NCBI RefSeq assembly: GCF_009847015.1
Contig: NZ_WVEM01000008.1
Location: forward strand, 186,001-250,000
DNA: 64,000 bases
From: Sunxiuqinia indica
GTDB taxonomy: Bacteria; Bacteroidota; Bacteroidia; Bacteroidales; Prolixibacteraceae
Direction of reading: 5' to 3'
Below, piece after piece: positions 34,483 to 42,732 of this stretch (position 1 is its first letter; every line of letters starts with the position of its first letter). Under the pieces are notes generated by a model, which saw only the letters and a program-made list of their open reading frames with translations, did no database searches and was not told the origin of the DNA. Position numbers and translations under genes: made by a program.

Positions 34483-35463
34483 TTAGTTATTCTTTTTTAT
34501 TCGAATGACGTCTCCTTCCTGAATCGCTTCTATTGGAGTAATGGTTTCCATTAACTTCAAGATATCAAAGAGCGATTCATTTTTTATTGTGTAGGTGTAC
34601 TGGAGCTTTTTAACATCTTCATCCACCTCAAATTTCTGATTGTATCGTTTATCCAATTTAACTGCAACTTCTTCTAACGACAGGTTATAAATATTGAGTA
34701 TTCCATCCTTCCATGAGGTATGCAGATCAACATTCACATCTTTGATGAAAAACGTTTTATTTTCTTTATTAAAAGAAGCTAATTCTCCGGGCTTGATCTC
34801 TTTATCTATATCGTCATACTTTTCAGAATACATTTTAACGCTTCCTTCTTCCAGAGTGACTTTGAATAGGTTGTCTTCGGGATAGGCAGAAACATTAAAT
34901 TTTGTACCCAAAACCTTTACATGTATTGAGGAACCGGTTACAAGAAATGGGAGTTTTTTATTTTTTTTAACACTAAAGTAGGCTTCTCCATATAATTCAA
35001 TATTTCTATTTGAAGAGGCAAAATCATTACTGTATTTAATGTATGAACCCGAATTCAGCCACACTTCAGACGAATCGGGTAAAACGACGTTGGCAATCTG
35101 CCCCGCATCCGCTTTTATAATACTATACTGTTGACTGGTGTTAAACTGAAGTCCCAGCATTTTTGCACTGATGCCGACAACAGTGAAAAAGGCTACTAAA
35201 ACTGCCGCATACCGAAAAACCTTCAGGTAACGAGTAGACTTTCTCAACTCACGCTGAGTATCTTCCAGAATTACTTTCTGCATGATATTCCAGGCATCTT
35301 TCGACTGACCAGGCATATCTTCCGATAACATCTCAGATTCCCACTCTTTCTTAACATCCTGAAACTTCTCCAGATGCCGTCCCTCTCTCATCCAACCAAG
35401 TAAATCACGGTGTTCTTCATCGGCACTTTTTCCAGATAAGTATTTTTTGATAAGCGTCTTCAC
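34483..35463 (-). CDS. FecR-family anti-sigma factor
   Basis: A 326-residue inner-membrane anti-sigma protein. The cytosolic N-terminus (KKYLSGKSADEEHRDLLGWM) is followed by one membrane helix at about 80-100 (FRYAAVLVAFFTVVGISAKM). The periplasmic FecR domain shows VLPDSSEVWLNSGSYIKYS and LYGEAYFSVKK, and the C-terminal part ends in a DUF4974-type domain (LSLEEVAVKLDKRYNQKFEV). It should couple the SusC at 30955 to the sigma factor at 35551. It lacks the long extensions of the FecR at 22488. Gaps to the neighbours are about 90-100 bp. Confidence 0.92.
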   Translation of the reverse strand: MKTLIKKYLSGKSADEEHRDLLGWMREGRHLEKFQDVKKEWESEMLSEDMPGQSKDAWNIMQKVILEDTQRELRKSTRYLKVFRYAAVLVAFFTVVGISAKMLGLQFNTSQQYSIIKADAGQIANVVLPDSSEVWLNSGSYIKYSNDFASSNRNIELYGEAYFSVKKNKKLPFLVTGSSIHVKVLGTKFNVSAYPEDNLFKVTLEEGSVKMYSEKYDDIDKEIKPGELASFNKENKTFFIKDVNVDLHTSWKDGILNIYNLSLEEVAVKLDKRYNQKFEVDEDVKKLQYTYTIKNESLFDILKLMETITPIEAIQEGDVIRIKKNN

Positions 35464-35550
35464 AGTTATGTCTTTACATGAATGTTTTACATGAGGAGTA
35501 CACAGTATTCTATAAATACCCTACCTTAATACTTCCTTTTTCAGAAAAAA

Positions 35551-36141
35551 TTATTTAAGAATTACTGCAATTAAGAATGCCATCATGGGATATTTGTCCA
35601 ATATTTCTCGCCGAATTTGCTCCTTCGCCTGCTTAAGGTGTTTTTCAACGGTTTTTATCGAAATTCCCAGTTGCTCCGCGACCTCTTTGTTTTTAAGGCC
35701 CTCAATCTTCGATTTCACAAAAACCTCTTTTCTCTTTTCGGGAAGTTTCTCAATTTCGACTGTTATAGCATCTATTAATTCTTCTTCGATTGATTTTCGT
35801 TCGATTCCTGTAAAGTCGAGTTCAAACAAATGTTGTAAGTCAACTTCCTTTACGTTCTGGATTTCGGTTTCAGAATATAAAAATTTATTGTCTCGCAGAT
35901 AATTTAGACATCGATGGCGTAGCATTACAAAAAGCAAACTCTCTACCGACTGGTTTGGTTTGATTGTCTTTCTTTTTTCCCACAAGCTCATAAAGCACTC
36001 CTGAACTAAATCATCGCTTAGGGATAAATCAGGAACAAATAACCGACAATAACTGAGTAAACGTGGGTGGGTTAGCTTAAAGATATCTTCAAAAGCGTCA
36101 GCATCCCCAACTTTTAACCTACTATTTATGTCTGCTTTCAT
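35551..36141 (-). CDS. ECF-type RNA polymerase sigma-70 factor
   Basis: An ECF sigma factor, about 196 residues from ATG 36141 (MKADINSRLKVGD). An open frame extends to 36231 but the added 30 residues are atypical, and a -7-like TATGTGTG with an upstream TTTG lies inside that extension, so the shorter start is better. Region 2 is seen in SDDLVQECFMSLWEKRK and region 4 in NKEVAEQLGISIKTVEKHL. A hydrophobic C-terminus (MMAFLIAVIL) is a small oddity that may help membrane contact. It heads the left arm of the polysaccharide locus and is divergent from the hybrid regulator at 36529. Confidence 0.9.
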   Translation of the reverse strand: MKADINSRLKVGDADAFEDIFKLTHPRLLSYCRLFVPDLSLSDDLVQECFMSLWEKRKTIKPNQSVESLLFVMLRHRCLNYLRDNKFLYSETEIQNVKEVDLQHLFELDFTGIERKSIEEELIDAITVEIEKLPEKRKEVFVKSKIEGLKNKEVAEQLGISIKTVEKHLKQAKEQIRREILDKYPMMAFLIAVILK

Positions 36142-36528
36142 ATTGAGTTTCAAAATTAGAATAAAAGTTCTAGAACCGACCACACATACCGTGCTATAGA
36201 ACAAACACAGATTGGACGATTTTGAATACAAATTAGACTAAAGAGCTAAAAGTTTCGTTCTTGTTCTTTTCGGATTGAGAAGAGATATTAAATGCTAAAA
36301 CGACGATAAAAAAGCCTTCCTTTATCGCCTTATAATTAAATACTTTCGCCTTTGTTCGATTGAAAATTGGATTTCATGAGAGTGGCTCTTGCAGCATCGT
36401 TTCTCGATGGAAATTCGAATCGTACGATTGCGGGTCTTTTTTCGATTGCGTTCTTTTTATATAAATTTAACTCCGATGACAGTCGTAAATAATTTCTCAA
36501 TTGCACTTTTTATTAGCAGCATAAAAAA
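36142..36528. promoter_or_regulatory. Divergent control region between sigma factor and hybrid regulator
   Basis: About 390 bp between two divergent regulatory genes. It must hold both promoters. On the minus strand a TATGTGTG with TTTG upstream (about 36184-36215) is a candidate -7/-33 pair for the sigma gene. No equally clear element is seen for the plus-strand gene. No repeats or RNA genes seen. Confidence 0.4.
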
Positions 36529-39500
36529 ATGACTAACAAATTGATTTTAATCCTGATATGTTTATTAACGTCTACTATTTTTTTCGGGCAGGATATGACA
36601 TATCAGTCCTTCAACAATTCATTGCTTAGACTTGAGGCGAACTCTATCCGCGTTCTCCTTCAAGACAAACAGGGACTAATGTGGATTGGTACCAATCGAG
36701 GACTGTACAGTTATGATGGTTACGAATCGTTTCCCCATTTTACTCCGGGAAGCACGGAAGATCGGGTCATTAATTGTGGTTTGTTTTACAAAGATGACCT
36801 TCTATTGTTAGGAACAGAAGCTGGAATTCTAAATTACAATTATAAATATGACACCTATGAACCTTTCGAACTTGAATCTACGAAGGATATCAGAGCGATG
36901 GTTATCTCCGACAAAGATCTTTGGTTAGGATGCGCTGACGGACTCTACCGATACAATTTTCATCAAAAAAAGTTGTTTCCCATTTTAGTTGACGCAAACG
37001 CCGGCATCATACACTCCCTTCTCGAAGACGAAGGCTATCTTTACGCAGAAGCTTATGGGTGTTTGAGTAGAATTTCGCTAGACAGTTACCAGTTTGAAAA
37101 ACTTGAAGGCGATCGTTCTGACCGTTGCGGACGTCTGATCAACTCATTACTGAAAGACGAAAGCCGCGATTGCATTTGGATCGGAGAAGGCTCCAAGCTC
37201 ACAAAGTATTATCCGTCAACAAATACATTTGAAAGCTTCTCCGGTTTTCCCGTGGTTAAATCAATGGAACTTGATTCTGACAACAACCTGGTTCTGGGTA
37301 CCGACAATGGCCTCTTTATCTTTAATGAAAAAGAAACGAAACATTTTGTACATGACTCCCGAGAATCAAATTCGCTTGCAAGCAATATTATATGGGATGT
37401 TTTTAGAGATCATTCAGATAATATCTGGTTAGGAACGGATTTTGGTATTTCAATGGCACCACGTCACCTCAAATTCGAATTCTTTCCAATTTTTCAAATC
37501 AGTGGAACTGGACAAGGAAATCAATTTCATTCCATATTTCTGGACTCAAAGGGTTATTATTGGCTTGGGGGAGATAATGGGATAATTCGCACCCGCAATT
37601 ACACAACTGTTGATGACAGTGTGCTTTGGTATAATATGGGCAAAAGAGAATCTTATATTTCTCACAGCCACATCAGGGACATATTTGAAGACTCGGGACA
37701 CAACTTATGGGTTGCCACTGATTATGGGATTAGCAGATATGATTATGAGCACGAGAAGTTCACGACTCATTTCATCCGTAGCGAAGATCGTTCCTATAAC
37801 GCCAATTGGGCTTACGATATGTTGGAAGACAGTGCCGGGAATTTGTGGATATCGAGTTTCAACGGAGGAATTTTTAAAATTAGCAAAAGTCGACTTTTTA
37901 CTAGTCCGAACTTAAATATAGCCAACGCCCACTACTCTACAAATAACGGACTATCAAGCAACAACATAGACCAAATCATATCCGACAAATCCGGAAATAT
38001 TTGGGCATTAAACACAAGCGCTGGAATAGACGTCATAAATAGTTCAACCGGAATAGTTGCGAAATACCCCATATTGGATTATACGAATGGAAGCACACCG
38101 GATTATATGATCAACGACTCCGATGGGTCTATTTGGGTGGGCTTCAGAAACGGAATTGTAAAAATTGATCCGATAAGTCAGGAAGCTCAAACCATTAATT
38201 TTGAGGATGCGAATAATGCATCGATACTGTCAATACTGGAGGTGGAAAACCGTATTTGGGCTTCGTCTACAGAGGGACTTTGGATCATTGATAAGCAAGG
38301 ATTTGCGATACATCATATCCCGATGACAGATAAGTTATTCTTAGATATGTACTACGACAAGCAATCAGAGGAGATTCTTTTCGGAGCCCATGACGAGATT
38401 GCCAAGTGCTCTCCAGCCATTTACAAAACAAAAGATGAAATTCGAAATATCGTTATCTCTTCTATCACTGTGAACAATGAAGAATATCTATCCAACAGCA
38501 ATGAGTTAGCAGTTCGTTACTCAAATAAATTGGAACTACCGTATCATAAAAACAACCTTATTATTCGGTTTTCGGACCTCCAATATTCAAAAAAGAACAA
38601 GAGCGGTAAATACATTTTTAAATTGGAAGACGATGAGAACTGGACGGCTTTAAAAACAAATGAAAGGACAATCCATTTAAATAGATTATCACCAGGACAC
38701 TACAACCTAACCGTTGCCTTAAAAGAATCACCAAACGCTCCGATTCGGACTTTTAAACCATTTTTGATTGTTATACATCCTCCGTGGTATCTCACAAACA
38801 CAGCCCAGATTGGTTATATTGTACTATTGATGGGACTTATTATTTGGGGAATCGCTTTTTTCAATCAAAAGCATAAATTAAAATTCGCGCAAATTGAGAA
38901 GAAAAAAACACTTGAGCAGGCGAAGTTAAAAATTGACTTTTTTACCAACATTGCGCATGAGTTTAAAACTCCGCTAAGTCTGATTATTGCTCCTCTGAGT
39001 GGCCTCATCTACGAAACAAAAAATAGCAAAGAAAAAGATGCTCTTAAGATGATCCATCAAAATGCGATCAAGTTAAACTCCCTTGTTCAGCAAGCTATTG
39101 ATTACTACCGGGATAATAGTAAAATTCCAATGGGCCTTGTATTGTCCAGAGTTGAAATGGTAGAATTTACCAAAAGCATTTTTACGACTTACAAAGAAAA
39201 TATGAAAGGCAAGCAAGTTGAATTTATATTTGATTCTAATGTAGATGAGATTTTTATTGACATTGATATATTAAAAATGGAATCGATAATAAACAACCTG
39301 CTGTCTAATGCCTGCAAATACACAAATGGAGGAGACAGTATTATATTATCTCTCGAATTCAACGCAATACATAGCAGCATAGAAATAAAAGTCTCGGATA
39401 CCGGAATAGGAATCCCCGAAAAAGACTTGCCTTTCATTTTTCAGCGATTTTTTCAATCGAATACAAACGCAGGAAAAGAGGGAACCGGAGTTGGCTTATC

Positions 39501-40410
39501 TCTCGTTAAGAATTTTGCAGAACTTCACGGGGGAACGGTAAATGCAACTTCAAACAAGGAAGAAGGAACCTCGTTCATTGTGAAGTTGCCGGCAATAATG
39601 AATGCTTCTGTTGAACAATCAACGACAAAAATAAATAGCAACAGAGAATCAACAGATAAATCCCTTATTGTTATTGTAGAAGACAACGCTGCCATTGCGA
39701 ATTTTATCTATAATATTTTCGTCCCGGAGTTTCGTTGCATTATTGCTTCTAATGGAAAAACCGGATTAAAGATTTGTACAGACCTGAAACCTGATCTTAT
39801 TATTTCAGATATAATGATGCCAGTCATGGACGGCTTGGAGATGTGCCAGAGACTAAAAATAAACACGTTCACATCAACGATTCCCGTTATTCTGCTAACA
39901 GCTAAAGATGATAAGGAAACTGAACTTAAAAGTATTAATTTGAAGGTGGACGCTTTTATTGCAAAACCTTTTGATTCCAACATCTTGTATTCTCGCGTAA
40001 AACAATTACTTGAAACCCAAAAAAGTTTACGGAAGAGAATACGGGTAGAAAAGATTTCTACCCCAACGATGGAAAAAGTTGAGTCAGCGGACGAAAAATT
40101 CCTCGCTTTTATCACCGACATCATCGAAAAGCATATTGCCGACCCGGATTTAAACGTGAGCTTTTTATGCGAAAAAGCGGATATATCACAAAAGCAGTTA
40201 TATAGAAAGATCAAAAACCTGACTGGCTTAACGGCTATCGACTATATAAAATCGATCAAGATGAAAAAGGCAGCAATGCTTTTGACAAACAAAAATTTCA
40301 CCGTTGCCGAAGTCATGTATAAAGTAGGATTTTCCAATCATTCGTACTTTGCCAAATGTTTCAATGCTGAATTTGGAAAAACCCCACGCCAATTTATAGA
40401 GCTTATGTAG
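36529..40410 (+). CDS. Hybrid two-component system regulator (HTCS)
   Basis: A 1293-residue one-protein sensor and regulator. A signal peptide (1-21) exports the sensor: two seven-bladed propellers of Reg_prop-type repeats (to about 640; repeated IWLGTDFG-like motifs), then a Y_Y_Y domain (about 690-750). One membrane helix (757-778) leads to a histidine kinase with His810 in FFTNIAHEFKTPLS and an ATPase domain with DTGIGIPEKDLPFIF and GTGVGLSL. Next is a receiver domain with phospho-acceptor Asp1094 in ISDIMMPVMDG and an AraC-type DNA-binding domain to the end. HTCS proteins bind oligosaccharides in the periplasm and switch on the adjacent polysaccharide locus; the row of hydrolase genes begins 283 bp downstream. 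Confidence 0.95.
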   Translation: MTNKLILILICLLTSTIFFGQDMTYQSFNNSLLRLEANSIRVLLQDKQGLMWIGTNRGLYSYDGYESFPHFTPGSTEDRVINCGLFYKDDLLLLGTEAGILNYNYKYDTYEPFELESTKDIRAMVISDKDLWLGCADGLYRYNFHQKKLFPILVDANAGIIHSLLEDEGYLYAEAYGCLSRISLDSYQFEKLEGDRSDRCGRLINSLLKDESRDCIWIGEGSKLTKYYPSTNTFESFSGFPVVKSMELDSDNNLVLGTDNGLFIFNEKETKHFVHDSRESNSLASNIIWDVFRDHSDNIWLGTDFGISMAPRHLKFEFFPIFQISGTGQGNQFHSIFLDSKGYYWLGGDNGIIRTRNYTTVDDSVLWYNMGKRESYISHSHIRDIFEDSGHNLWVATDYGISRYDYEHEKFTTHFIRSEDRSYNANWAYDMLEDSAGNLWISSFNGGIFKISKSRLFTSPNLNIANAHYSTNNGLSSNNIDQIISDKSGNIWALNTSAGIDVINSSTGIVAKYPILDYTNGSTPDYMINDSDGSIWVGFRNGIVKIDPISQEAQTINFEDANNASILSILEVENRIWASSTEGLWIIDKQGFAIHHIPMTDKLFLDMYYDKQSEEILFGAHDEIAKCSPAIYKTKDEIRNIVISSITVNNEEYLSNSNELAVRYSNKLELPYHKNNLIIRFSDLQYSKKNKSGKYIFKLEDDENWTALKTNERTIHLNRLSPGHYNLTVALKESPNAPIRTFKPFLIVIHPPWYLTNTAQIGYIVLLMGLIIWGIAFFNQKHKLKFAQIEKKKTLEQAKLKIDFFTNIAHEFKTPLSLIIAPLSGLIYETKNSKEKDALKMIHQNAIKLNSLVQQAIDYYRDNSKIPMGLVLSRVEMVEFTKSIFTTYKENMKGKQVEFIFDSNVDEIFIDIDILKMESIINNLLSNACKYTNGGDSIILSLEFNAIHSSIEIKVSDTGIGIPEKDLPFIFQRFFQSNTNAGKEGTGVGLSLVKNFAELHGGTVNATSNKEEGTSFIVKLPAIMNASVEQSTTKINSNRESTDKSLIVIVEDNAAIANFIYNIFVPEFRCIIASNGKTGLKICTDLKPDLIISDIMMPVMDGLEMCQRLKINTFTSTIPVILLTAKDDKETELKSINLKVDAFIAKPFDSNILYSRVKQLLETQKSLRKRIRVEKISTPTMEKVESADEKFLAFITDIIEKHIADPDLNVSFLCEKADISQKQLYRKIKNLTGLTAIDYIKSIKMKKAAMLLTNKNFTVAEVMYKVGFSNHSYFAKCFNAEFGKTPRQFIELM

Positions 40411-40652
40411 GCTTTTTAGAAAGAGCTAACTTGACATTTACGTTTTCAGGTGGAAATATTTGGCATTCTTCTCTATATCCGGAGTCTACAAAACAGACTA
40501 AAAAATGTGTTGCATTTTCTATTATACTGAGAAGGACACACGCTGTTTTCGAATGAATTCAAATTTGATCCTATGAAAATACAAGTGTCATACTAATTCC
40601 ATTTTCTTTCTGTATTTGTCCAAAATGTACTTCTGGTGTCCTCTCCAATGGA

Positions 40653-40660
40653 TAATTTTG
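40653..40660 (+). promoter_or_regulatory. Candidate -7 element of the hydrolase operon
   Basis: TAATTTTG matches the Bacteroidota -7 consensus TAnnTTTG, 33 bp before the GH53 start codon. The -33 element upstream (TTCTGG region near 40631) is weak, as expected for a promoter that needs an activator such as the HTCS encoded just upstream. Confidence 0.4.
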
Positions 40661-40693
40661 ACTCAAATTGAGAAACTTTATTGATCAAGCTTT

Positions 40694-42721
40694 ATGAAAG
40701 AAACGAAACCTACCTGTAAATCACACATTTTTTGTCTTGGATTTCTATTAATCGTGTCGATAGCTATTAGTTGCCAGAGGCAGAAAGTACGACCTTTTGT
40801 TATCGGTGCTGACATCTCATTTGTCCCTCAAAGTGAATCCAGAGGCGCACACTACAAAGACGTTACCGGAGAAGAAAAAGATATTTGTCGAATCATGTCA
40901 GATCACCATTTTAACAACATCAGGTTGCGTCTCTTTGTCAATCCTGAGGCAGAGCGCGGCTATTCAGGTGATGGGTTCTGTGGCTTGGAAGAAACGGTAA
41001 AAATGGCTAAGAGAGCTAAAGATGCGGACATGGACTTTACCCTGGATTTTCACTACAGCGACACATGGGCTGATCCCGATAAGCAATTCAAACCATCTGC
41101 ATGGGAAGGACAAACCGGTGAAGAGCTGGAAAACACCTTGTATGAATACACAAAAATGGCTTTGAACACGTTTAAAGAGGCTGGTGCTGCACCTGATATT
41201 ATTCAAATTGGAAACGAAATCAGCCATGGCATGGTTTGGCCCGATGGCAAAGTGCTCGACAATGCTACCGAAGAAAACTGGGCAGCGTTGATGGGACTTT
41301 ACAATGCCGGCGAAAAAGCATGTCGCGAAGTACTGCCCGATGCCAAATTAATGATTCACCTGGCACTTGGCGGAGAAAACATACTGTGCCGCGAATTCCT
41401 CGATAAAATGATTAAATACGATGCAGAGTTCGATATTATCGGCTTGTCGTATTACGAACGCTGGCACGAAACTTACAACGACCTGAAAACAAACCTGTAC
41501 GATTTGTCAGCCAGATATAACAAACCGGTTTGTGTTGCTGAATATGGTGCCAGCGCCGAAAATATTAAAATTATTAACGACATCGTACGTTCGGTGCCCA
41601 ATAACCTCGGATACGGAACAATGGCCTGGGAACCTACCCGCGTACTTTTTAATCGCGAAGGACAAGCGAATGAAGAGATTTTCGGTATTTACAATAATCT
41701 TTATGCGCAATACTCTAATCCTGAAACGCAGCCCGTTGTTGAGCCACCGTTTGTACGGTCAATTGAAATTGAAAAGCCGGTCATTGGCGCCGACATATCC
41801 TTTGTTCCTCAATCGGAAGACAGAGGAGCAAAATATTCTGACAATGGCGAAGAAAAAGATGTATTGGAAATCTTAAGCGATCACAAATTTAACTGGATAA
41901 GATTACGCTTATTTGTTGATCCGGATGCTGAAAATGGCTATTCCAGAGGTGGTGGAGGCTACTGCGGTCTGGAAAAAACACTCGAAATGGCGAAACGGGT
42001 AAAAGCTGCCGGCATGAAGTTTCTGCTTGACTTCCACTACAGCGATACCTGGGCCGACCCGGGCAAACAATTTAAACCTTCGGCGTGGAAAGACATTCAT
42101 GGCTCAGCCTTGGAAGGACAAATATACAGCTACACCAACGAAACAATCAAGCGTTTTATTGATGAAGGTGTACGGCCTGATATGGTTCAGGTTGGAAACG
42201 AAATTAACAACGGAATGGTTTGGCCTGAGGGAAAACTACCGGAAGGCAAAGAAAAAGTTGATTCGGATGAAGAAATGGAAAGCTTCTGTGTGCTGTTGCG
42301 ATGCGCGAGTGCAGGCGTACGTGCGGCAGATTCAAGCATAACCATTATGGTGCACATTGCCTGTGGCGGACAGAACCCGGAGTCCGTTGCCTTCTTCGAC
42401 AAAATCATTAGCCGCGATGTAAAATTTGATGTAATCGGACAGTCTTATTACCCTGAATATCACGGAACACTCGAAGATTTGGAAGCCAACCTCAACGATC
42501 TTGTTGTACGTTACGACAAACCAATTTTTGTTGTTGAATATCATCACAATCGAAAAGAGGTCAACGACATTGTACACAACATCCCCAATGGAATGGGGCT
42601 GGGAACGTTTATCTGGGAGCCCACCTCTTCCCGTTGGGGCGGTCTTTTTAACCGCGACGGGTCAACCAATGAATACATGGATATCTATCCTGAATTACAC
42701 GAAAATTATACTACGAACTAA
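40694..42721 (+). CDS. Double-domain GH53 endo-beta-1,4-galactanase
   Basis: A 675-residue lipoprotein (VSIAISC lipobox) with two complete GH53 domains, at about 36-335 and 352-650. GH53 enzymes cut beta-1,4-galactan, the backbone of type I arabinogalactan. In domain 1 the acid/base is Glu175 (IQIGNEIS) and the nucleophile Glu283 (VAEYGAS). In domain 2 they are Glu503 (VQVGNEIN) and Glu615 (VVEYHHN). Both domains share long stretches such as LDFHYSDTWADP and KQFKPSAW, so they arose by internal duplication. The nucleophile context (EYG/EYH) differs from the common ETxY, so linkage preference may be unusual. First gene of the hydrolase row; the GH2 start follows 11 bp after its stop. Confidence 0.9.
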   Translation: MKETKPTCKSHIFCLGFLLIVSIAISCQRQKVRPFVIGADISFVPQSESRGAHYKDVTGEEKDICRIMSDHHFNNIRLRLFVNPEAERGYSGDGFCGLEETVKMAKRAKDADMDFTLDFHYSDTWADPDKQFKPSAWEGQTGEELENTLYEYTKMALNTFKEAGAAPDIIQIGNEISHGMVWPDGKVLDNATEENWAALMGLYNAGEKACREVLPDAKLMIHLALGGENILCREFLDKMIKYDAEFDIIGLSYYERWHETYNDLKTNLYDLSARYNKPVCVAEYGASAENIKIINDIVRSVPNNLGYGTMAWEPTRVLFNREGQANEEIFGIYNNLYAQYSNPETQPVVEPPFVRSIEIEKPVIGADISFVPQSEDRGAKYSDNGEEKDVLEILSDHKFNWIRLRLFVDPDAENGYSRGGGGYCGLEKTLEMAKRVKAAGMKFLLDFHYSDTWADPGKQFKPSAWKDIHGSALEGQIYSYTNETIKRFIDEGVRPDMVQVGNEINNGMVWPEGKLPEGKEKVDSDEEMESFCVLLRCASAGVRAADSSITIMVHIACGGQNPESVAFFDKIISRDVKFDVIGQSYYPEYHGTLEDLEANLNDLVVRYDKPIFVVEYHHNRKEVNDIVHNIPNGMGLGTFIWEPTSSRWGGLFNRDGSTNEYMDIYPELHENYTTN

Positions 42722-42732
42722 ACTCCGGGGTT

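Noticed and set aside
35551-36231. Long form of the sigma factor starting at 36231
   Set aside because: The extra 30 residues are atypical and contain a promoter-like TATGTGTG; MKADINSRL is the normal family start.
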